A stretch of DNA of 27,101 nucleotides from IMG/VR virus record IMGVR_UViG_3300024273_000328, positions 1-27,101 of that record. One strand, written 5' to 3'. The notes under the pieces are model-generated. The model was not told where the DNA came from. It searched no databases and saw only the letters and a list, made by a program, of their open reading frames with translations. The position numbers and the translations under genes are program-made. Every line of letters starts with the position of its first letter. Position 1 is the first letter of the stretch. Shown here piece by piece: positions 12,820-21,375 of the stretch. This DNA is from a virus.

Positions 12820-14548
12820 TTTTGCAAAAGAATTATTAAATAAACACTACTGCCGACCTAACGAATCTATTGATGATGCTTTCAAACGTGCCTGTGATTG
12901 CTTTGCTACCGATGCGGCACATAGTCGCAGACTACAAGACTACCTACGCAAAGAATGGTTTATGTTTAGTTCACCAATTCTAAGCAATGCTCCAGCTGCG
13001 GGAGAGAAGCCCAAGGGGATGCCTATTAGCTGCTTCCTTACCTTCGTACCTGACAGCATCAAGGGGCTCTGTGACCACACTACAGAGGAGCGCTGGCTAT
13101 CTGTTAAGGGTGGTGGTGTAGGGGGACACTGGTCGGCTGTACGTTCAATGTCCGATAAAACTCCAGGGGTTAACGGTTTCCTTCACACTGTTGATGCTGA
13201 TATGGTTGCTTATCGTCAGGGCAAAACACGGCGCGGTAGCTATGCAGCTTACTTAGATATCTCACACCCTGAGATTATTGAATTCATTAAGATGCGTACA
13301 CCAAGCGGAGACTTAAACCGTAAGAACCTTAACCTACATCACGGGGTAAACATCACCAAAGCCTTTATCGAAGCTGTTGACAACAACCTTGATTGGAGCT
13401 TAATCGATCCACATAGTAATGAAGTGTTGGAGACTGTACGAGCTAGAGAACTTTGGGAAGAAATCCTTACTGCTCGTTTCCGTACTGGTGAGCCTTACAT
13501 CAACTACTTGGACGAAGCTAACGAGAGAATGCACCCTGCCCTCAAAGAACAAGGCTTACGCATTCATGGTAGCAACCTCTGCAACGAAATCCACTTGCCT
13601 ACAAGTGAAGACCGTACAGCTGTTTGTTGTCTCTCGTCTGTTAACTTAGCTAAGTACGATGAGTGGCGCTCAAGCAATGACTTTATTGGTGATTTGATTG
13701 AGATGTTAGATAACGTACTACAATTCTTTATCGACAATGCACCTGATGAATTAGCAAAAGCTATCTACTCTGCTAAACGTGAGCGTAGTCTTGGCCTAGG
13801 AGCTATGGGTTTCCATGATTACTTGATGGAGCACAACATACCTTTTGAGTCTGCAATAGCCTTGAGCATTAACAAGAATATGTTTAAGAATATTAAGACC
13901 AAAGCTCTTGAGGCTACACAGGAACTAGCTACAACTCTTGGCGAAGCACCTGATGGTGATGGCTATGGTGTTCGTAACTTACACTTGCTTGCTATTGCAC
14001 CAAATGCTAATAGTAGTATTATTCTAGGGGTATCACCAAGCATTGAGCCGCGAGCTTCTAATTGCTACACACACAAAACAAGAGTTGGTAGTCACCTAGT
14101 TAAGAACCCTGCTCTTGAGAAACTACTAGATGGCCTAGAGATGAACACACAGAAAATATGGGATTCGATCATGTCCAACGATGGTTCTGTGCAGCACCTA
14201 GACTTCCTAGATGATGATACTAAGTCTGTCTTTAAGACTGCTTTTGAATTAGATCAACGGTGGGTAGTAGAACACGCACGGGCTCGTCAGCAATATCTTT
14301 GCCAAGGTCAGTCCGTAAACCTATTCTTCCCATCAGGTGCTGATAAATCTTATGTCAACACAGTACACCGAAGAGCCTTTAAACCAGCTGATGATGTTGG
14401 TGTTCCTCTAAAGGGCCTGTATTATCTGCGTACTGAGTCGAGCCGTAAGACTGAGCAAGTCAACGTCAAGATTAAACGTGATGCCCTACAAGACGGATAC
14501 CAAGGTGTCCAAGGTGCATTGAATGAATGCCTAGCGTGTGAAGGATAA
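12812..14548 (+). CDS. nrdA: Class I ribonucleotide reductase large subunit
   Basis: With NrdB it reduces ribonucleotides to deoxyribonucleotides. The 578 residues show redox Cys-74 (PISCF), the active-site set Asn-255/Cys-257/Glu-259 (NLCNE), the second redox cysteine at 272 or 273 (VCCLSS), the radical-transfer pair Tyr-537/Tyr-538 (KGLYYLR) and a C-terminal CxxC at 573-576 that passes electrons. The usual N-terminal ATP cone (about 90-100 residues) is absent: the protein starts near the catalytic core. Loss of that control domain suggests no overall shut-off by dATP. It is followed after 3 bp by nrdB, so subunits are probably made in balance. Confidence 0.96.
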   Translation: MLDFAKELLNKHYCRPNESIDDAFKRACDCFATDAAHSRRLQDYLRKEWFMFSSPILSNAPAAGEKPKGMPISCFLTFVPDSIKGLCDHTTEERWLSVKGGGVGGHWSAVRSMSDKTPGVNGFLHTVDADMVAYRQGKTRRGSYAAYLDISHPEIIEFIKMRTPSGDLNRKNLNLHHGVNITKAFIEAVDNNLDWSLIDPHSNEVLETVRARELWEEILTARFRTGEPYINYLDEANERMHPALKEQGLRIHGSNLCNEIHLPTSEDRTAVCCLSSVNLAKYDEWRSSNDFIGDLIEMLDNVLQFFIDNAPDELAKAIYSAKRERSLGLGAMGFHDYLMEHNIPFESAIALSINKNMFKNIKTKALEATQELATTLGEAPDGDGYGVRNLHLLAIAPNANSSIILGVSPSIEPRASNCYTHKTRVGSHLVKNPALEKLLDGLEMNTQKIWDSIMSNDGSVQHLDFLDDDTKSVFKTAFELDQRWVVEHARARQQYLCQGQSVNLFFPSGADKSYVNTVHRRAFKPADDVGVPLKGLYYLRTESSRKTEQVNVKIKRDALQDGYQGVQGALNECLACEG

Positions 14549-14551
14549 TTA

Positions 14552-15484
14552 ATGCTAACTGAATCTAGTCGTACCTACAAACCACTACAATACCAACAAG
14601 CTGAGAATTTCCGTCTACAGTCTGAGGATATTCATTGGGTTGTGAAAGAAGTTGAGATGTCGAAAGACGTTGAAGATTTCAAATCTGCCTCTGCCGAAGA
14701 AAAAGAATTTATTAAAAATATTTTATCCATCTTCACACAGAGTGACTTTAATGTTGCAGCTGGCTACCTACCTCTTATTAACTCACTAAAAAATAATGAG
14801 GTACGGGGTATGCTCACTAGCTTTATGGCTCGTGAGTTTATCCACCAAGAGGGCTATGCCCACCTAAATGAGAGCTTGGGCTTCCCTGACTCATACTACA
14901 CAGACTTCTTAAAGCATAGCGAGACACTTGAAAAAGATTCGTATATGGCAAACAACCAGTTCAAAGATAACTTTGGGCTATCACTCGCAAAGGGGATATT
15001 ACTTGAAGGCATTTCTTTATTCGGCAGCTTTGTTATGCTCAAAAACTTTGAACGACATGGCAAATATCTGGGGATGTGTACGATCAATGAGTGGTCGCTG
15101 CGTGACGAAACTCTCCACGTTGAAGGCAACGCTTGGCTCTTCCGTACTTGGTGTCAAGAGAATCCCCAAGCGGTTGATGACACATTTAAAATGCACATAT
15201 ACAACATGGCTAGGAGTATTGTTAAGATGGAAAAGGACTTTGTCGATTTCGCTTTTGGTACTTACCAGCCAAAGGATTTACAAAAAGGCCAAGTCAAAGA
15301 TTACCTCGAATACATAACTGATCGTAGGCTGTTACAGCTTGGTCTAAAGCCTAACTACGAACGATCATCTAACCCACTACCTTGGATGGATGTATTAAAT
15401 AATGGTAGCTCTCACGCTAACTTCTTTGAGAAACGTGTGACAGACTATTCGGTTGCTGGTATGTCAGGTGACTACGGCTACTAA
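14552..15484 (+). CDS. nrdB: Class I ribonucleotide reductase small subunit
   Basis: This subunit holds the di-iron centre and tyrosyl radical. The 310 residues show probable ligands Asp-65 (TQSDFNV), Glu-95 and His-98 (REFIHQ), Glu-152 (LLEGISLFG), and Glu-186 and His-189 (RDETLHV). Tyr-102 falls at the E. coli Tyr-122 position, so a normal radical tyrosine is present rather than the Phe of class Ic. The C-terminus ends YSVAGMSGDYGY, a tail that would dock on NrdA. It is shorter than E. coli NrdB (376), like other phage forms. The first ligand is the least certain assignment. Confidence 0.95.
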   Translation: MLTESSRTYKPLQYQQAENFRLQSEDIHWVVKEVEMSKDVEDFKSASAEEKEFIKNILSIFTQSDFNVAAGYLPLINSLKNNEVRGMLTSFMAREFIHQEGYAHLNESLGFPDSYYTDFLKHSETLEKDSYMANNQFKDNFGLSLAKGILLEGISLFGSFVMLKNFERHGKYLGMCTINEWSLRDETLHVEGNAWLFRTWCQENPQAVDDTFKMHIYNMARSIVKMEKDFVDFAFGTYQPKDLQKGQVKDYLEYITDRRLLQLGLKPNYERSSNPLPWMDVLNNGSSHANFFEKRVTDYSVAGMSGDYGY

Positions 15485-15504
15485 GTATAAATAAGGAGAC
15501 TACT

Positions 15505-16275
15505 ATGGTTAAAACACTAATCCTAGACATTGAAACATCCCCCATTATGGGGAAGGTGTGGTCGCTATGGGAACAAAACTTGTCGTTAGATCAAATCGAA
15601 AACGATTGGTTTATAATGTCATATGCAGCTAAGTGGCTAGATGGTGAGGATATCTACTACAACGATTGTCGTGAGAATATCGGGGAAGACTTTGAACTTC
15701 TCTCTGACCTACACGGTCTTCTAACTGAGGCAGATATAGTCGTAGCACATAACGGGGATAAGTTTGATATCCCTAAGATCAACGCTAGACTATTACTAAA
15801 TGGGCTACCACCACCTAGCCCTTACAAAACTATTGATACACTCAAGATGGCTAAACGCACCTTTAAGTTTACATCTAACAAACTAGCATACTTGACAGAT
15901 GCTTTGTGTACCAATAAAAAACAGAAGCACGTTAAGTTTGCTGGTTGGACACTTTGGAATGAGTGTATGGCTGGTAATGACGAAGCTTGGGATGAGATGT
16001 ACGAATACAACTGTATGGATGTAATTTCCTTGGAAGAGTTATATTTGATCCTACGTCCTTGGATGCCTAACCACCCGACTATTGGGGCCTTCGATGACCT
16101 AGAAGTATGCAGCTGCCCTAAGTGTAACAGCAGTAAAGTTGTTAAACGCGGTTTCTATCACACCAGCAAAGGCAAATACCAACGCTACATATGTACTGAC
16201 TGTGGTGGTTGGTCATCAGCTACAACAACTATCAACACAAAAGAAAAACGACAGAGCTTATTGGCAAGTCGATAG
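15505..16275 (+). CDS. DEDD 3'-5' exonuclease with C-terminal zinc ribbon
   Basis: An RNase H-like exonuclease fold is seen in residues 1-185: Asp-8/Glu-10 (LDIETSP), AHNGDKFDIP (81-90) and Asp-172 (YNCMDVISLEELY). This is the arrangement of predicted 3'-5' exonucleases of the RNase_H_2 type. The last 60 residues carry a separate zinc ribbon with CPKC (204-207) and CTDC (230-233), like those used to bind DNA or RNA. The ribosome-binding site is AAGGAG. It follows nrdB and lies two genes before a flap-type nuclease. Degradation of host DNA or replication repair is likely. Confidence 0.85.
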   Translation: MVKTLILDIETSPIMGKVWSLWEQNLSLDQIENDWFIMSYAAKWLDGEDIYYNDCRENIGEDFELLSDLHGLLTEADIVVAHNGDKFDIPKINARLLLNGLPPPSPYKTIDTLKMAKRTFKFTSNKLAYLTDALCTNKKQKHVKFAGWTLWNECMAGNDEAWDEMYEYNCMDVISLEELYLILRPWMPNHPTIGAFDDLEVCSCPKCNSSKVVKRGFYHTSKGKYQRYICTDCGGWSSATTTINTKEKRQSLLASR

Positions 16276-16283
16276 GAGACAAA

Positions 16284-16703
16284 ATGAGTTTATTTAAAGC
16301 ATACAAACTACTAAGCACCCGACCAAGGGGTGTTATCTTGGAGGAATTCAAGGCTGTCATCGATGAGATTATGGAAGACAGTGACAACGTAAAACCAACA
16401 TCCCTCACCAAGTTGGTCTGCCTGTATTCGGAGTATAGCACCTCATATCTAAGTGAGGTTGCAATGACTTTCCAAGAGCCCAAAGATGCTAATGCTACGA
16501 TGAAGTTTATGAATAGCTACATTGCAGAAGTAACTAACAGAGTTAACCTACATTATTTTAATGCACAACAGGGCTTTTCTATCATTGACAAGTCGGTACA
16601 AGCTGCGCTAGATAATGGTGGTATTGTTACTTTCGAAGCAGTACAAGCTATCATTAAAGAAATCGAAGATTCTTACATCGAAGAAACCGAAGAAGAGGAA
16701 TAA
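16284..16703 (+). CDS. Helical protein of unknown function (139 aa)
   Basis: The frame extends left to 16209, but ATG at 16284 has AGGAG eight bases upstream and avoids overlap with the exonuclease, so it is preferred. The product starts MSLFKAYKLLSTRPRGVILE, appears mostly helical, and ends in a very acidic tail (IEETEEEE). It sits between the two nucleases and 2 bp before the flap nuclease, so it may act with them. No family is recognised. Confidence 0.7.
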   Translation: MSLFKAYKLLSTRPRGVILEEFKAVIDEIMEDSDNVKPTSLTKLVCLYSEYSTSYLSEVAMTFQEPKDANATMKFMNSYIAEVTNRVNLHYFNAQQGFSIIDKSVQAALDNGGIVTFEAVQAIIKEIEDSYIEETEEEE

Positions 16704-16705
16704 GT

Positions 16706-17497
16706 ATGCTGGCCTTAGTAGACGCTGATTCGCTTATCTATAAAGTTGGATTTGCAATAGAAGACAAGACGTATTGGAATGAAGCCGAAGTTATGGCTGG
16801 TATTGAACAGGAGAAAGATATTACCTACGATACCAACATAGCAGTTTGCTACACAACACTCGACCAACTTGTATCAAATATTGTATTTGCAACTGGTTGT
16901 GATTCAGCTGTTCTGGTATTCTCTGGTGGTGTTAACTTTAGATATGATTTCCCAATATCATACAAAGCTAACCGCAAAGCTTCGAGAAGACCAGAAGGCT
17001 ACGAAGAAATCTTGGCGTATGCTAGGGCCAAATACAATACCTTCACAACAGATGGAATTGAAGCTGATGATTATGTTGTCTATCTAAAAACTAAATATCC
17101 AGAGGACTATCTGCTATGTGCGATTGATAAAGATGTTCTGTATCAAACCGCAGGGACTCATTATAATTACAATAAAGATGAGGAAGTAACTGTTTCTGAG
17201 GGGGATGCGACTAGGTACGCATACTTCCAGACGCTTACTGGTGATACGACAGATGGGTATAGAGGATGTTATGGTATAGGCGCTGCTAAAGCTACAAAGA
17301 TTTTAGCTGAATGTGAGACTGACTATGAGATGTGGCAAGCTGTGTTGGAAGCTTATGAAAGTAAAGACCAAACTGAGGATGAGGCTTTATGGACTATGCG
17401 TCTAGCACAGATGCACCAATTCAACGGTAAGTCGATTGAACTTTGGAATCCGCCTGTAGCACCTGTAGATGCTACTTTGAATGAAACGACTATCTAA
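16706..17497 (+). CDS. Flap / 5'-3' exonuclease, T7 gp6-like
   Basis: It removes RNA primers and degrades DNA from 5' ends. The 263 residues show the FEN pattern: Asp-6 and Asp-8 (LVDADSLIY), the basic YKANRKASRR stretch (86-95), GIEADD (117-122), IDKD (140-143) with Asp-141 and Asp-143, then the helix-three-turn-helix region GDTTDGYRGCYGIGAAKA (179-196). These acidic residues form the two-metal site. In T7 the equivalent gene 6 also follows polymerase. The start is 2 bp after the preceding stop. Confidence in the fold is high; the exact substrate preference is inferred. Confidence 0.92.
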   Translation: MLALVDADSLIYKVGFAIEDKTYWNEAEVMAGIEQEKDITYDTNIAVCYTTLDQLVSNIVFATGCDSAVLVFSGGVNFRYDFPISYKANRKASRRPEGYEEILAYARAKYNTFTTDGIEADDYVVYLKTKYPEDYLLCAIDKDVLYQTAGTHYNYNKDEEVTVSEGDATRYAYFQTLTGDTTDGYRGCYGIGAAKATKILAECETDYEMWQAVLEAYESKDQTEDEALWTMRLAQMHQFNGKSIELWNPPVAPVDATLNETTI

Positions 17498-17533
17498 GAT
17501 AAATGGGTAATTTAATTACTCAAAGGAGTTTAT

Positions 17534-17701
17534 ATGAAGTTAGCACCTAATGTTTTAAAGCATTTGCTAGACCTTCTATTTGAAAGATACCCTAATAGTA
17601 TTCCTACTAAACCTACTACTGAGATTGAACTAAGTCGTTTAATAGGACAACAAGATGTTATTCGATTTATCGAAGAGCTACTAGAACGAAACGAAAACTA
17701 A
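17534..17701 (+). CDS. Small protein (55 aa) at the head of the structural region
   Basis: ATG at 17534 follows AAAGGAGTTTAT, a strong ribosome-binding site, after a 36-bp gap. The product MKLAPNVLKHLLDLLFERYP... ends LIGQQDVIRFIEELLERNEN, a helical protein. GQQDVI(R) near the end is a pattern I recall from small proteins preceding structural genes in related phages, without known function. Its stop overlaps the following ATG by one base. Confidence 0.65.
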   Translation: MKLAPNVLKHLLDLLFERYPNSIPTKPTTEIELSRLIGQQDVIRFIEELLERNEN

Positions 17702-18171
17702 TGTCAACTATTGAAATCGTAATGTATTCTAAGGAGTACAAAGAAGCACTAAAGGAAGTGCTTATCAAATTTAGCCAAGAATTATTTGGGGCTGGTACGG
17801 TTCATATAGATGAATTTATTGATTACCATTGGTGTGTTTACTTAGCAATGAAGGACGGTAAAGTAATAGGGTTTACAAGCTTTACGTTTAATACTTACTA
17901 TGGACTACGACCACCTACTGTTGGTAATGATTACAACTATGTATTGCCAGAGTACAGGGGTGGTAGGGCTATGTATCTACTATCTATCCAAGCTGGTATG
18001 GTGAGTGTTGAAAATAACTTACCTCTCGAACACTACTACGCTTCAGAAGCCACACGAAGACTAAGCCGCAAGATGACAGGTGTAAAAGCCTATGAAGCTT
18101 ACATTTATGATGTAGAGGAAGTTAGACGTATCTACACCAAACTACTAACCAAAGTTAAATTTAAGGACTGA
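17701..18171 (+). CDS. GNAT-type N-acetyltransferase-like protein
   Basis: The 156-residue protein has a GNAT outline: N-terminal helices, beta strands VYLAMKDGKVIGFTSFTF (about 46-63), and YNYVLPEYRGGRAMYLLS (80-97), where RGGRA matches the acetyl-CoA pyrophosphate loop (Q/RxxGxG/A). The third Gly of the classical loop is replaced by Ala. Such genes occur just before the portal gene in several T7-like phages. The acceptor could be a host or virion protein; this is not visible. The start shares one base with the previous stop. Confidence 0.75.
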   Translation: MSTIEIVMYSKEYKEALKEVLIKFSQELFGAGTVHIDEFIDYHWCVYLAMKDGKVIGFTSFTFNTYYGLRPPTVGNDYNYVLPEYRGGRAMYLLSIQAGMVSVENNLPLEHYYASEATRRLSRKMTGVKAYEAYIYDVEEVRRIYTKLLTKVKFKD

Positions 18172-18173
18172 AA

Positions 18174-18524
18174 ATGAAACAAATCCTAGCCTTTTTCGAT
18201 AATATCTTTGCTAACTTCGGGCAACCACAGTTCGCCCATGTTAACGGTTTCAAATTTGATATCAAACCACAAGTACAAGAAGACGAAAAACTTAAAAATA
18301 TTATGTTTAAAAAGGGTGGTACAACTGTAGTTGAGAAACCAACCTACACACCACCACCCCCTGCCCCAGCACCAGCTAGTGCTGCTACGCAAGAAGCTGC
18401 AATGACACCCGAAGAAGAAGCCAAGCGTAAACTAGAAGCTCAAAAAGCTGGCGCTAAATCTCTTCAAATCCCTGTAACTGGCGCTACAGCTGGCACAGCA
18501 CAAGTAGGCACAGGCACTGCTTAG
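18174..18524 (+). CDS. Pro/Ala-rich protein, possibly T7 gp7.3-like
   Basis: It lies directly before the portal gene, the position of T7 gene 7.3, a tail-assembly and host-range virion protein. The 116 residues have a short hydrophobic N-terminus, a Pro-Ala linker (TPPPPAPAPASAA, about 59-71), and an EEEAKRKLEAQKAGAKSLQI segment (80-99) followed by a Gly/Thr/Ala tail. The AGxKSLxI part resembles the GKKSLSV end of gp7.3, recalled from memory. Most of it is probably disordered. The start is 2 bp after the acetyltransferase stop. Confidence 0.6.
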   Translation: MKQILAFFDNIFANFGQPQFAHVNGFKFDIKPQVQEDEKLKNIMFKKGGTTVVEKPTYTPPPPAPAPASAATQEAAMTPEEEAKRKLEAQKAGAKSLQIPVTGATAGTAQVGTGTA

Positions 18525-18552
18525 TAAGTTAGAATTAGATTAAGGTATAACA

Positions 18553-20115
18553 ATGGCGGAACAAACTTTTACCGTAGAGGAGCTTTTAGTTAAGCATTCC
18601 CCTTCGCGTGAGAAGTTTTCAAAACTAGATGCAGATAGGACTTCTGTACTTGACAGAGCTAGAGAGTGCTCTAAACTGACGATCCCATCTGTAGTAACAG
18701 ATAGTGGTCACACAGAATCAGATGATTTAGACACTCCCTATCAGGCTGTTGGCAGTAGACTTGTTCACAATCTAGCAAGTAAATTACTTCTTACACTACT
18801 ACCACCTAACACCAGCTTCTTCCGTCTGTTACCAGACCCAGAAGTTATCCAGCTTGCACAACAACAACAGCAAGGTGGCAAAGATCAACTAGAGAAAAGT
18901 CTAGTGACCCTTGAGCAAGAGATTATGAAGCAGATCGAACGTGAGGCCCTACGGGTGCCTATATTCGAATCTATCAAATCCCTTATTATCTCTGGTAATG
19001 CTCTGCTATACAAAACGCAGACAGGACTTAAAAGCTATAAACTAGCAAACTATGTTATCTCCCGTGACTTTAGTGGTAATCCGATTGAGATTATCTGCAA
19101 AGAGGAAGTTACAAAAGACACACTACCAGAGGATATTCTACAGCAGATTGAGAATGACCCTGCTATCCAAGATTCAACTAGGGCTACTATCTATACCCGT
19201 GCTATTAAAAAGCTAGGTATCTGGTATGAATTCCAAGAGGTTGAAGGTATCCTTGTAGAAGGCTCAGATGTAAGCTACGGCGACCCTAAAGAACTACCAT
19301 TTATCCCCCTACGCTGGACTTCAATCAATGGTGAAAGCTATGGTCGTGGTTTGGTCGAACAGTATCTAGGTGACTTCCGTTCCCTTGAGGCTCTCTACCA
19401 ACTACTCCTAGAAGCCTCGTCTGTGATGGCCCGTGTTATCTTTGGGAAACGTGCTGGTTCTACAGTCGATGTTGATGATATCAATGGTGCTGAGAATGGC
19501 GTATGTATCCTAGGTGACTTAGAGCAAGATATCACCACCCTTCGTGTTGACAAGGGCTCTGACCTTCGTGTTCCTATGGATATGGTACAAGAGCTTACCC
19601 GTAGGCTAGAGCAAGCCTTCCTAGCGGCCTCAAGTGCCACCCGTGACTCTGAGCGTACAACTGCTACCGAAATCCGTTACATGGCAGCAGACCTCGAAAA
19701 GAGCCTTGGTGGTGTATACTCAATCCTATCGCTCGAACTACAACGCCCACTAGCTTACCAACTACTAGCCCAGACCAAAGTTGACTTGTCCTCTTTAGGT
19801 ATTGAGTTAGTAATCGTAACAGGTGTTGAAGCTCTAGGTCGGAATGTAGAACTTGACAAAATCAGACAGTTTAACCAACTAATTCAAGAGTTGGGAAGCC
19901 CAGAGATTATACTTAGCCGACTAAATGTTGGTGTGTATATTGCTAAAATTGCTAATAGTTTGGGTCTTGATACCTCTGACCTCATTAAGTCAGATGAGCA
20001 AATCCAACAGGAACAGCAAGCCGCACAACAGCAAGCATTACTACAGCAAGGCGCTGGTAGTATGGCTCAATCAGCTGGTGCTGCTGCTGGTCAACAAGTC
20101 GTTCAACAAGGCTAA
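18553..20115 (+). CDS. Head-tail connector (portal) protein, T7 gp8-like
   Basis: Twelve copies form the ring through which DNA enters and leaves the capsid. Length 520 compares with 536 in T7. Recognisable stretches include TPYQAVGSRLVHNLASKLLL (57-76), with the usual LPPNTSFFRL after it, GESYGRGLVEQYLGDFRSLE (258-277) and TATEIRYMAADLEKSLGGVY (362-381). The C-terminus is Gln-rich (EQQAAQQQALLQQ) and probably flexible. The ribosome-binding site is AAGGTATAACA. It is followed by a small gene and scaffold, as in the T7 assembly block. Confidence 0.95.
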   Translation: MAEQTFTVEELLVKHSPSREKFSKLDADRTSVLDRARECSKLTIPSVVTDSGHTESDDLDTPYQAVGSRLVHNLASKLLLTLLPPNTSFFRLLPDPEVIQLAQQQQQGGKDQLEKSLVTLEQEIMKQIEREALRVPIFESIKSLIISGNALLYKTQTGLKSYKLANYVISRDFSGNPIEIICKEEVTKDTLPEDILQQIENDPAIQDSTRATIYTRAIKKLGIWYEFQEVEGILVEGSDVSYGDPKELPFIPLRWTSINGESYGRGLVEQYLGDFRSLEALYQLLLEASSVMARVIFGKRAGSTVDVDDINGAENGVCILGDLEQDITTLRVDKGSDLRVPMDMVQELTRRLEQAFLAASSATRDSERTTATEIRYMAADLEKSLGGVYSILSLELQRPLAYQLLAQTKVDLSSLGIELVIVTGVEALGRNVELDKIRQFNQLIQELGSPEIILSRLNVGVYIAKIANSLGLDTSDLIKSDEQIQQEQQAAQQQALLQQGAGSMAQSAGAAAGQQVVQQG

Positions 20116-20135
20116 ATATTCTAAAGGAGAATTAA

Positions 20136-20330
20136 ATGGCTAAAACACAATCTCTCTACGAGCTTAAACAAGCTGGTATGAAAAAAAAGAATCCTAATAC
20201 TATTACGGATGCAGACTACTACCTACGGGATAAGGAAGAGGAAGCTTTAAGGGGATACCCTAATAGCGTCGATATGACCCCTCAAATCGCTTCACCAGCT
20301 AAGAAGCAATCCTTACCAAAGGATGAATAA
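20136..20330 (+). CDS. Small basic protein between portal and scaffold (64 aa)
   Basis: ATG at 20136 follows AAAGGAGAATTAA, a strong ribosome-binding site. The product MAKTQSLYELKQAGMKKKNP... is charged, Lys-rich and has no membrane segment. A PQIASPAKKQSLP stretch near the end suggests disorder. T7 has no gene here. Its position suggests a minor virion or assembly factor, but this is inference. The next start comes 2 bp later. Confidence 0.65.
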   Translation: MAKTQSLYELKQAGMKKKNPNTITDADYYLRDKEEEALRGYPNSVDMTPQIASPAKKQSLPKDE

Positions 20331-20332
20331 GT

Positions 20333-21175
20333 ATGGATGAAAATGCACCACAAGTAGAAGGTGAAGTTGCCCAAGAAGCTGATGTTTCTGGGCAACCACA
20401 ACTTTCTGATCGTGAGCGTGTAGAGCAAGAGGCTATCCAACGCTATCGTGAGTCACAAAAGACAAGCGATGAGAAAGCTGCGGGTATGCCTGATGGCTAC
20501 AACGATGACGGCACACAGAAAGAAGACTTAATTGCTGGTAAGTTCAAGTCACAAGAGGAACTCTTGAAGGCTTACAAAGAACTCGAAAGCAAGCTAGGTA
20601 AACCTAAAGAAGAATCTACCGACAAACCAGCAGATAAAGTAGAGGAAGCGCCTACAGAGGCAGCTGCTAATCTACAGGTTGCAAAGTATGAACAAGAATT
20701 TGTTGATAATGGTAGTCTTTCTGATAAGTCTTACGGCGACCTCGAAAAGATGGGGTTCACTAAGCAACAGGTTGACCAGTATATTCAAGGCCAACAATCA
20801 TATGCCAATAATATGCGAGAGAGTGTTTACTCCTCTGTTGGTGGTCAAGAGGAATATACTTCTATTATTAATTGGGCATCTGAAAACTTGCCCTCAGATA
20901 TTATTAAGGATTACAACGATTCAGTCGATTCGATGAATCAGGAGAAAATACTCCGTAATCTTGAATACATGAAGTTTAAAAAAGAACAGACTGTGCCATC
21001 ACAAGCTGCACCTCGTAGGTTAGAAGGAACAGCCGCTTCAAGCGGTGTCCAGCCTTATGGTGATAAGAATGAGTGGCAACGAGCACAGACTGACCGCCTC
21101 TATGGGAAAGATGCTAAGTATACCAATATGGTAGACCAACGCTATCTTGCTGCCCGTAAAAGAGGTATTCTTTAA
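20333..21175 (+). CDS. Capsid assembly scaffolding protein, T7 gp9-like
   Basis: It guides assembly of the capsid shell and leaves before packaging. The 280 residues are acidic and Gln/Glu-rich with long helical parts. DGYNDDGTQKEDLIAGKFKS followed by QEELLKAYKELESKLG (about 54-90) is a typical phage scaffold signature. The C-terminal YGKDAKYTNMVDQRYLAARKRGIL part would bind coat protein. It lies between portal and major capsid as in T7. Ribosome-binding site AAAGGA is about ten bases upstream, within the previous gene. The stop is inside the start of a structured intergenic segment. Confidence 0.9.
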   Translation: MDENAPQVEGEVAQEADVSGQPQLSDRERVEQEAIQRYRESQKTSDEKAAGMPDGYNDDGTQKEDLIAGKFKSQEELLKAYKELESKLGKPKEESTDKPADKVEEAPTEAAANLQVAKYEQEFVDNGSLSDKSYGDLEKMGFTKQQVDQYIQGQQSYANNMRESVYSSVGGQEEYTSIINWASENLPSDIIKDYNDSVDSMNQEKILRNLEYMKFKKEQTVPSQAAPRRLEGTAASSGVQPYGDKNEWQRAQTDRLYGKDAKYTNMVDQRYLAARKRGIL

Positions 21176-21177
21176 GA

Positions 21178-21228
21178 ATTGGGGGGATTCACGTTTTGTC
21201 TCCTTTGGTGTTTCCCTCCATCCCCAAT
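21178..21228 (+). repeat. Long-span inverted repeat in the capsid leader
   Basis: ATTGGGG (21178-21184) pairs with CCCCAAT (21222-21228), and GGA/TCC can add pairs inside with a bulge. The 5' arm begins two bases after the scaffold stop. No U-run follows, so it is not a standard intrinsic terminator. It may protect or structure the capsid mRNA 5' end or mark an RNA processing site. The rest of 21229-21451 has no credible gene. Confidence 0.45.
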
Positions 21229-21235
21229 ACTATTA
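21226..21235 (+). promoter_or_regulatory. Candidate phage-type promoter core upstream of the capsid gene
   Basis: AATACTATTA at 21226-21235 resembles TATACTATAA at 7567 and AACACTATAA at 2091, all near the SP6 core ACACTATAG. Its place, about 220 bp upstream of the major capsid gene, fits the strong promoter usually found there in T7-like phages. The match is short and AT-rich, so chance is possible. Confidence 0.25.
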
Positions 21236-21242
21236 AAGGTAG

Positions 21243-21260
21243 ACAACTTAGCTAAGTTGT
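21243..21260 (+). repeat. Perfect 18-bp palindrome upstream of the capsid gene
   Basis: ACAACTTAGCTAAGTTGT is its own reverse complement. Nearby TACAG-TAT-CTGTA (21275-21287) makes a second small stem. A perfect palindrome without a spacer suits a dimeric protein-binding site better than a hairpin loop. It lies in a 276-bp gap without a supported gene, about 190 bp before the capsid start. Confidence 0.5.
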
Positions 21261-21343
21261 ATTGTAGATATGTGTACAGTATCTGTAAGACACTTAAAAA
21301 CCCTAGTAACCTTTATGCTTGTATTTATGAGTATTCTGTAGGC

Positions 21344-21375
21344 CCGTTTTCGATGATGCGTTCTGAACAAAACGG
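21344..21375 (+). repeat. Stem-loop in the capsid leader
   Basis: CCGTTTT (21344-21350) and AAAACGG (21369-21375) are exact 7-bp arms around an 18-nt loop. The A-rich stretch up to the AAGGTAATTT ribosome-binding site follows. It could be a transcript-processing stem of the kind RNase III cuts in T7, but the stem is short for that. No U-tract follows. Confidence 0.4.
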
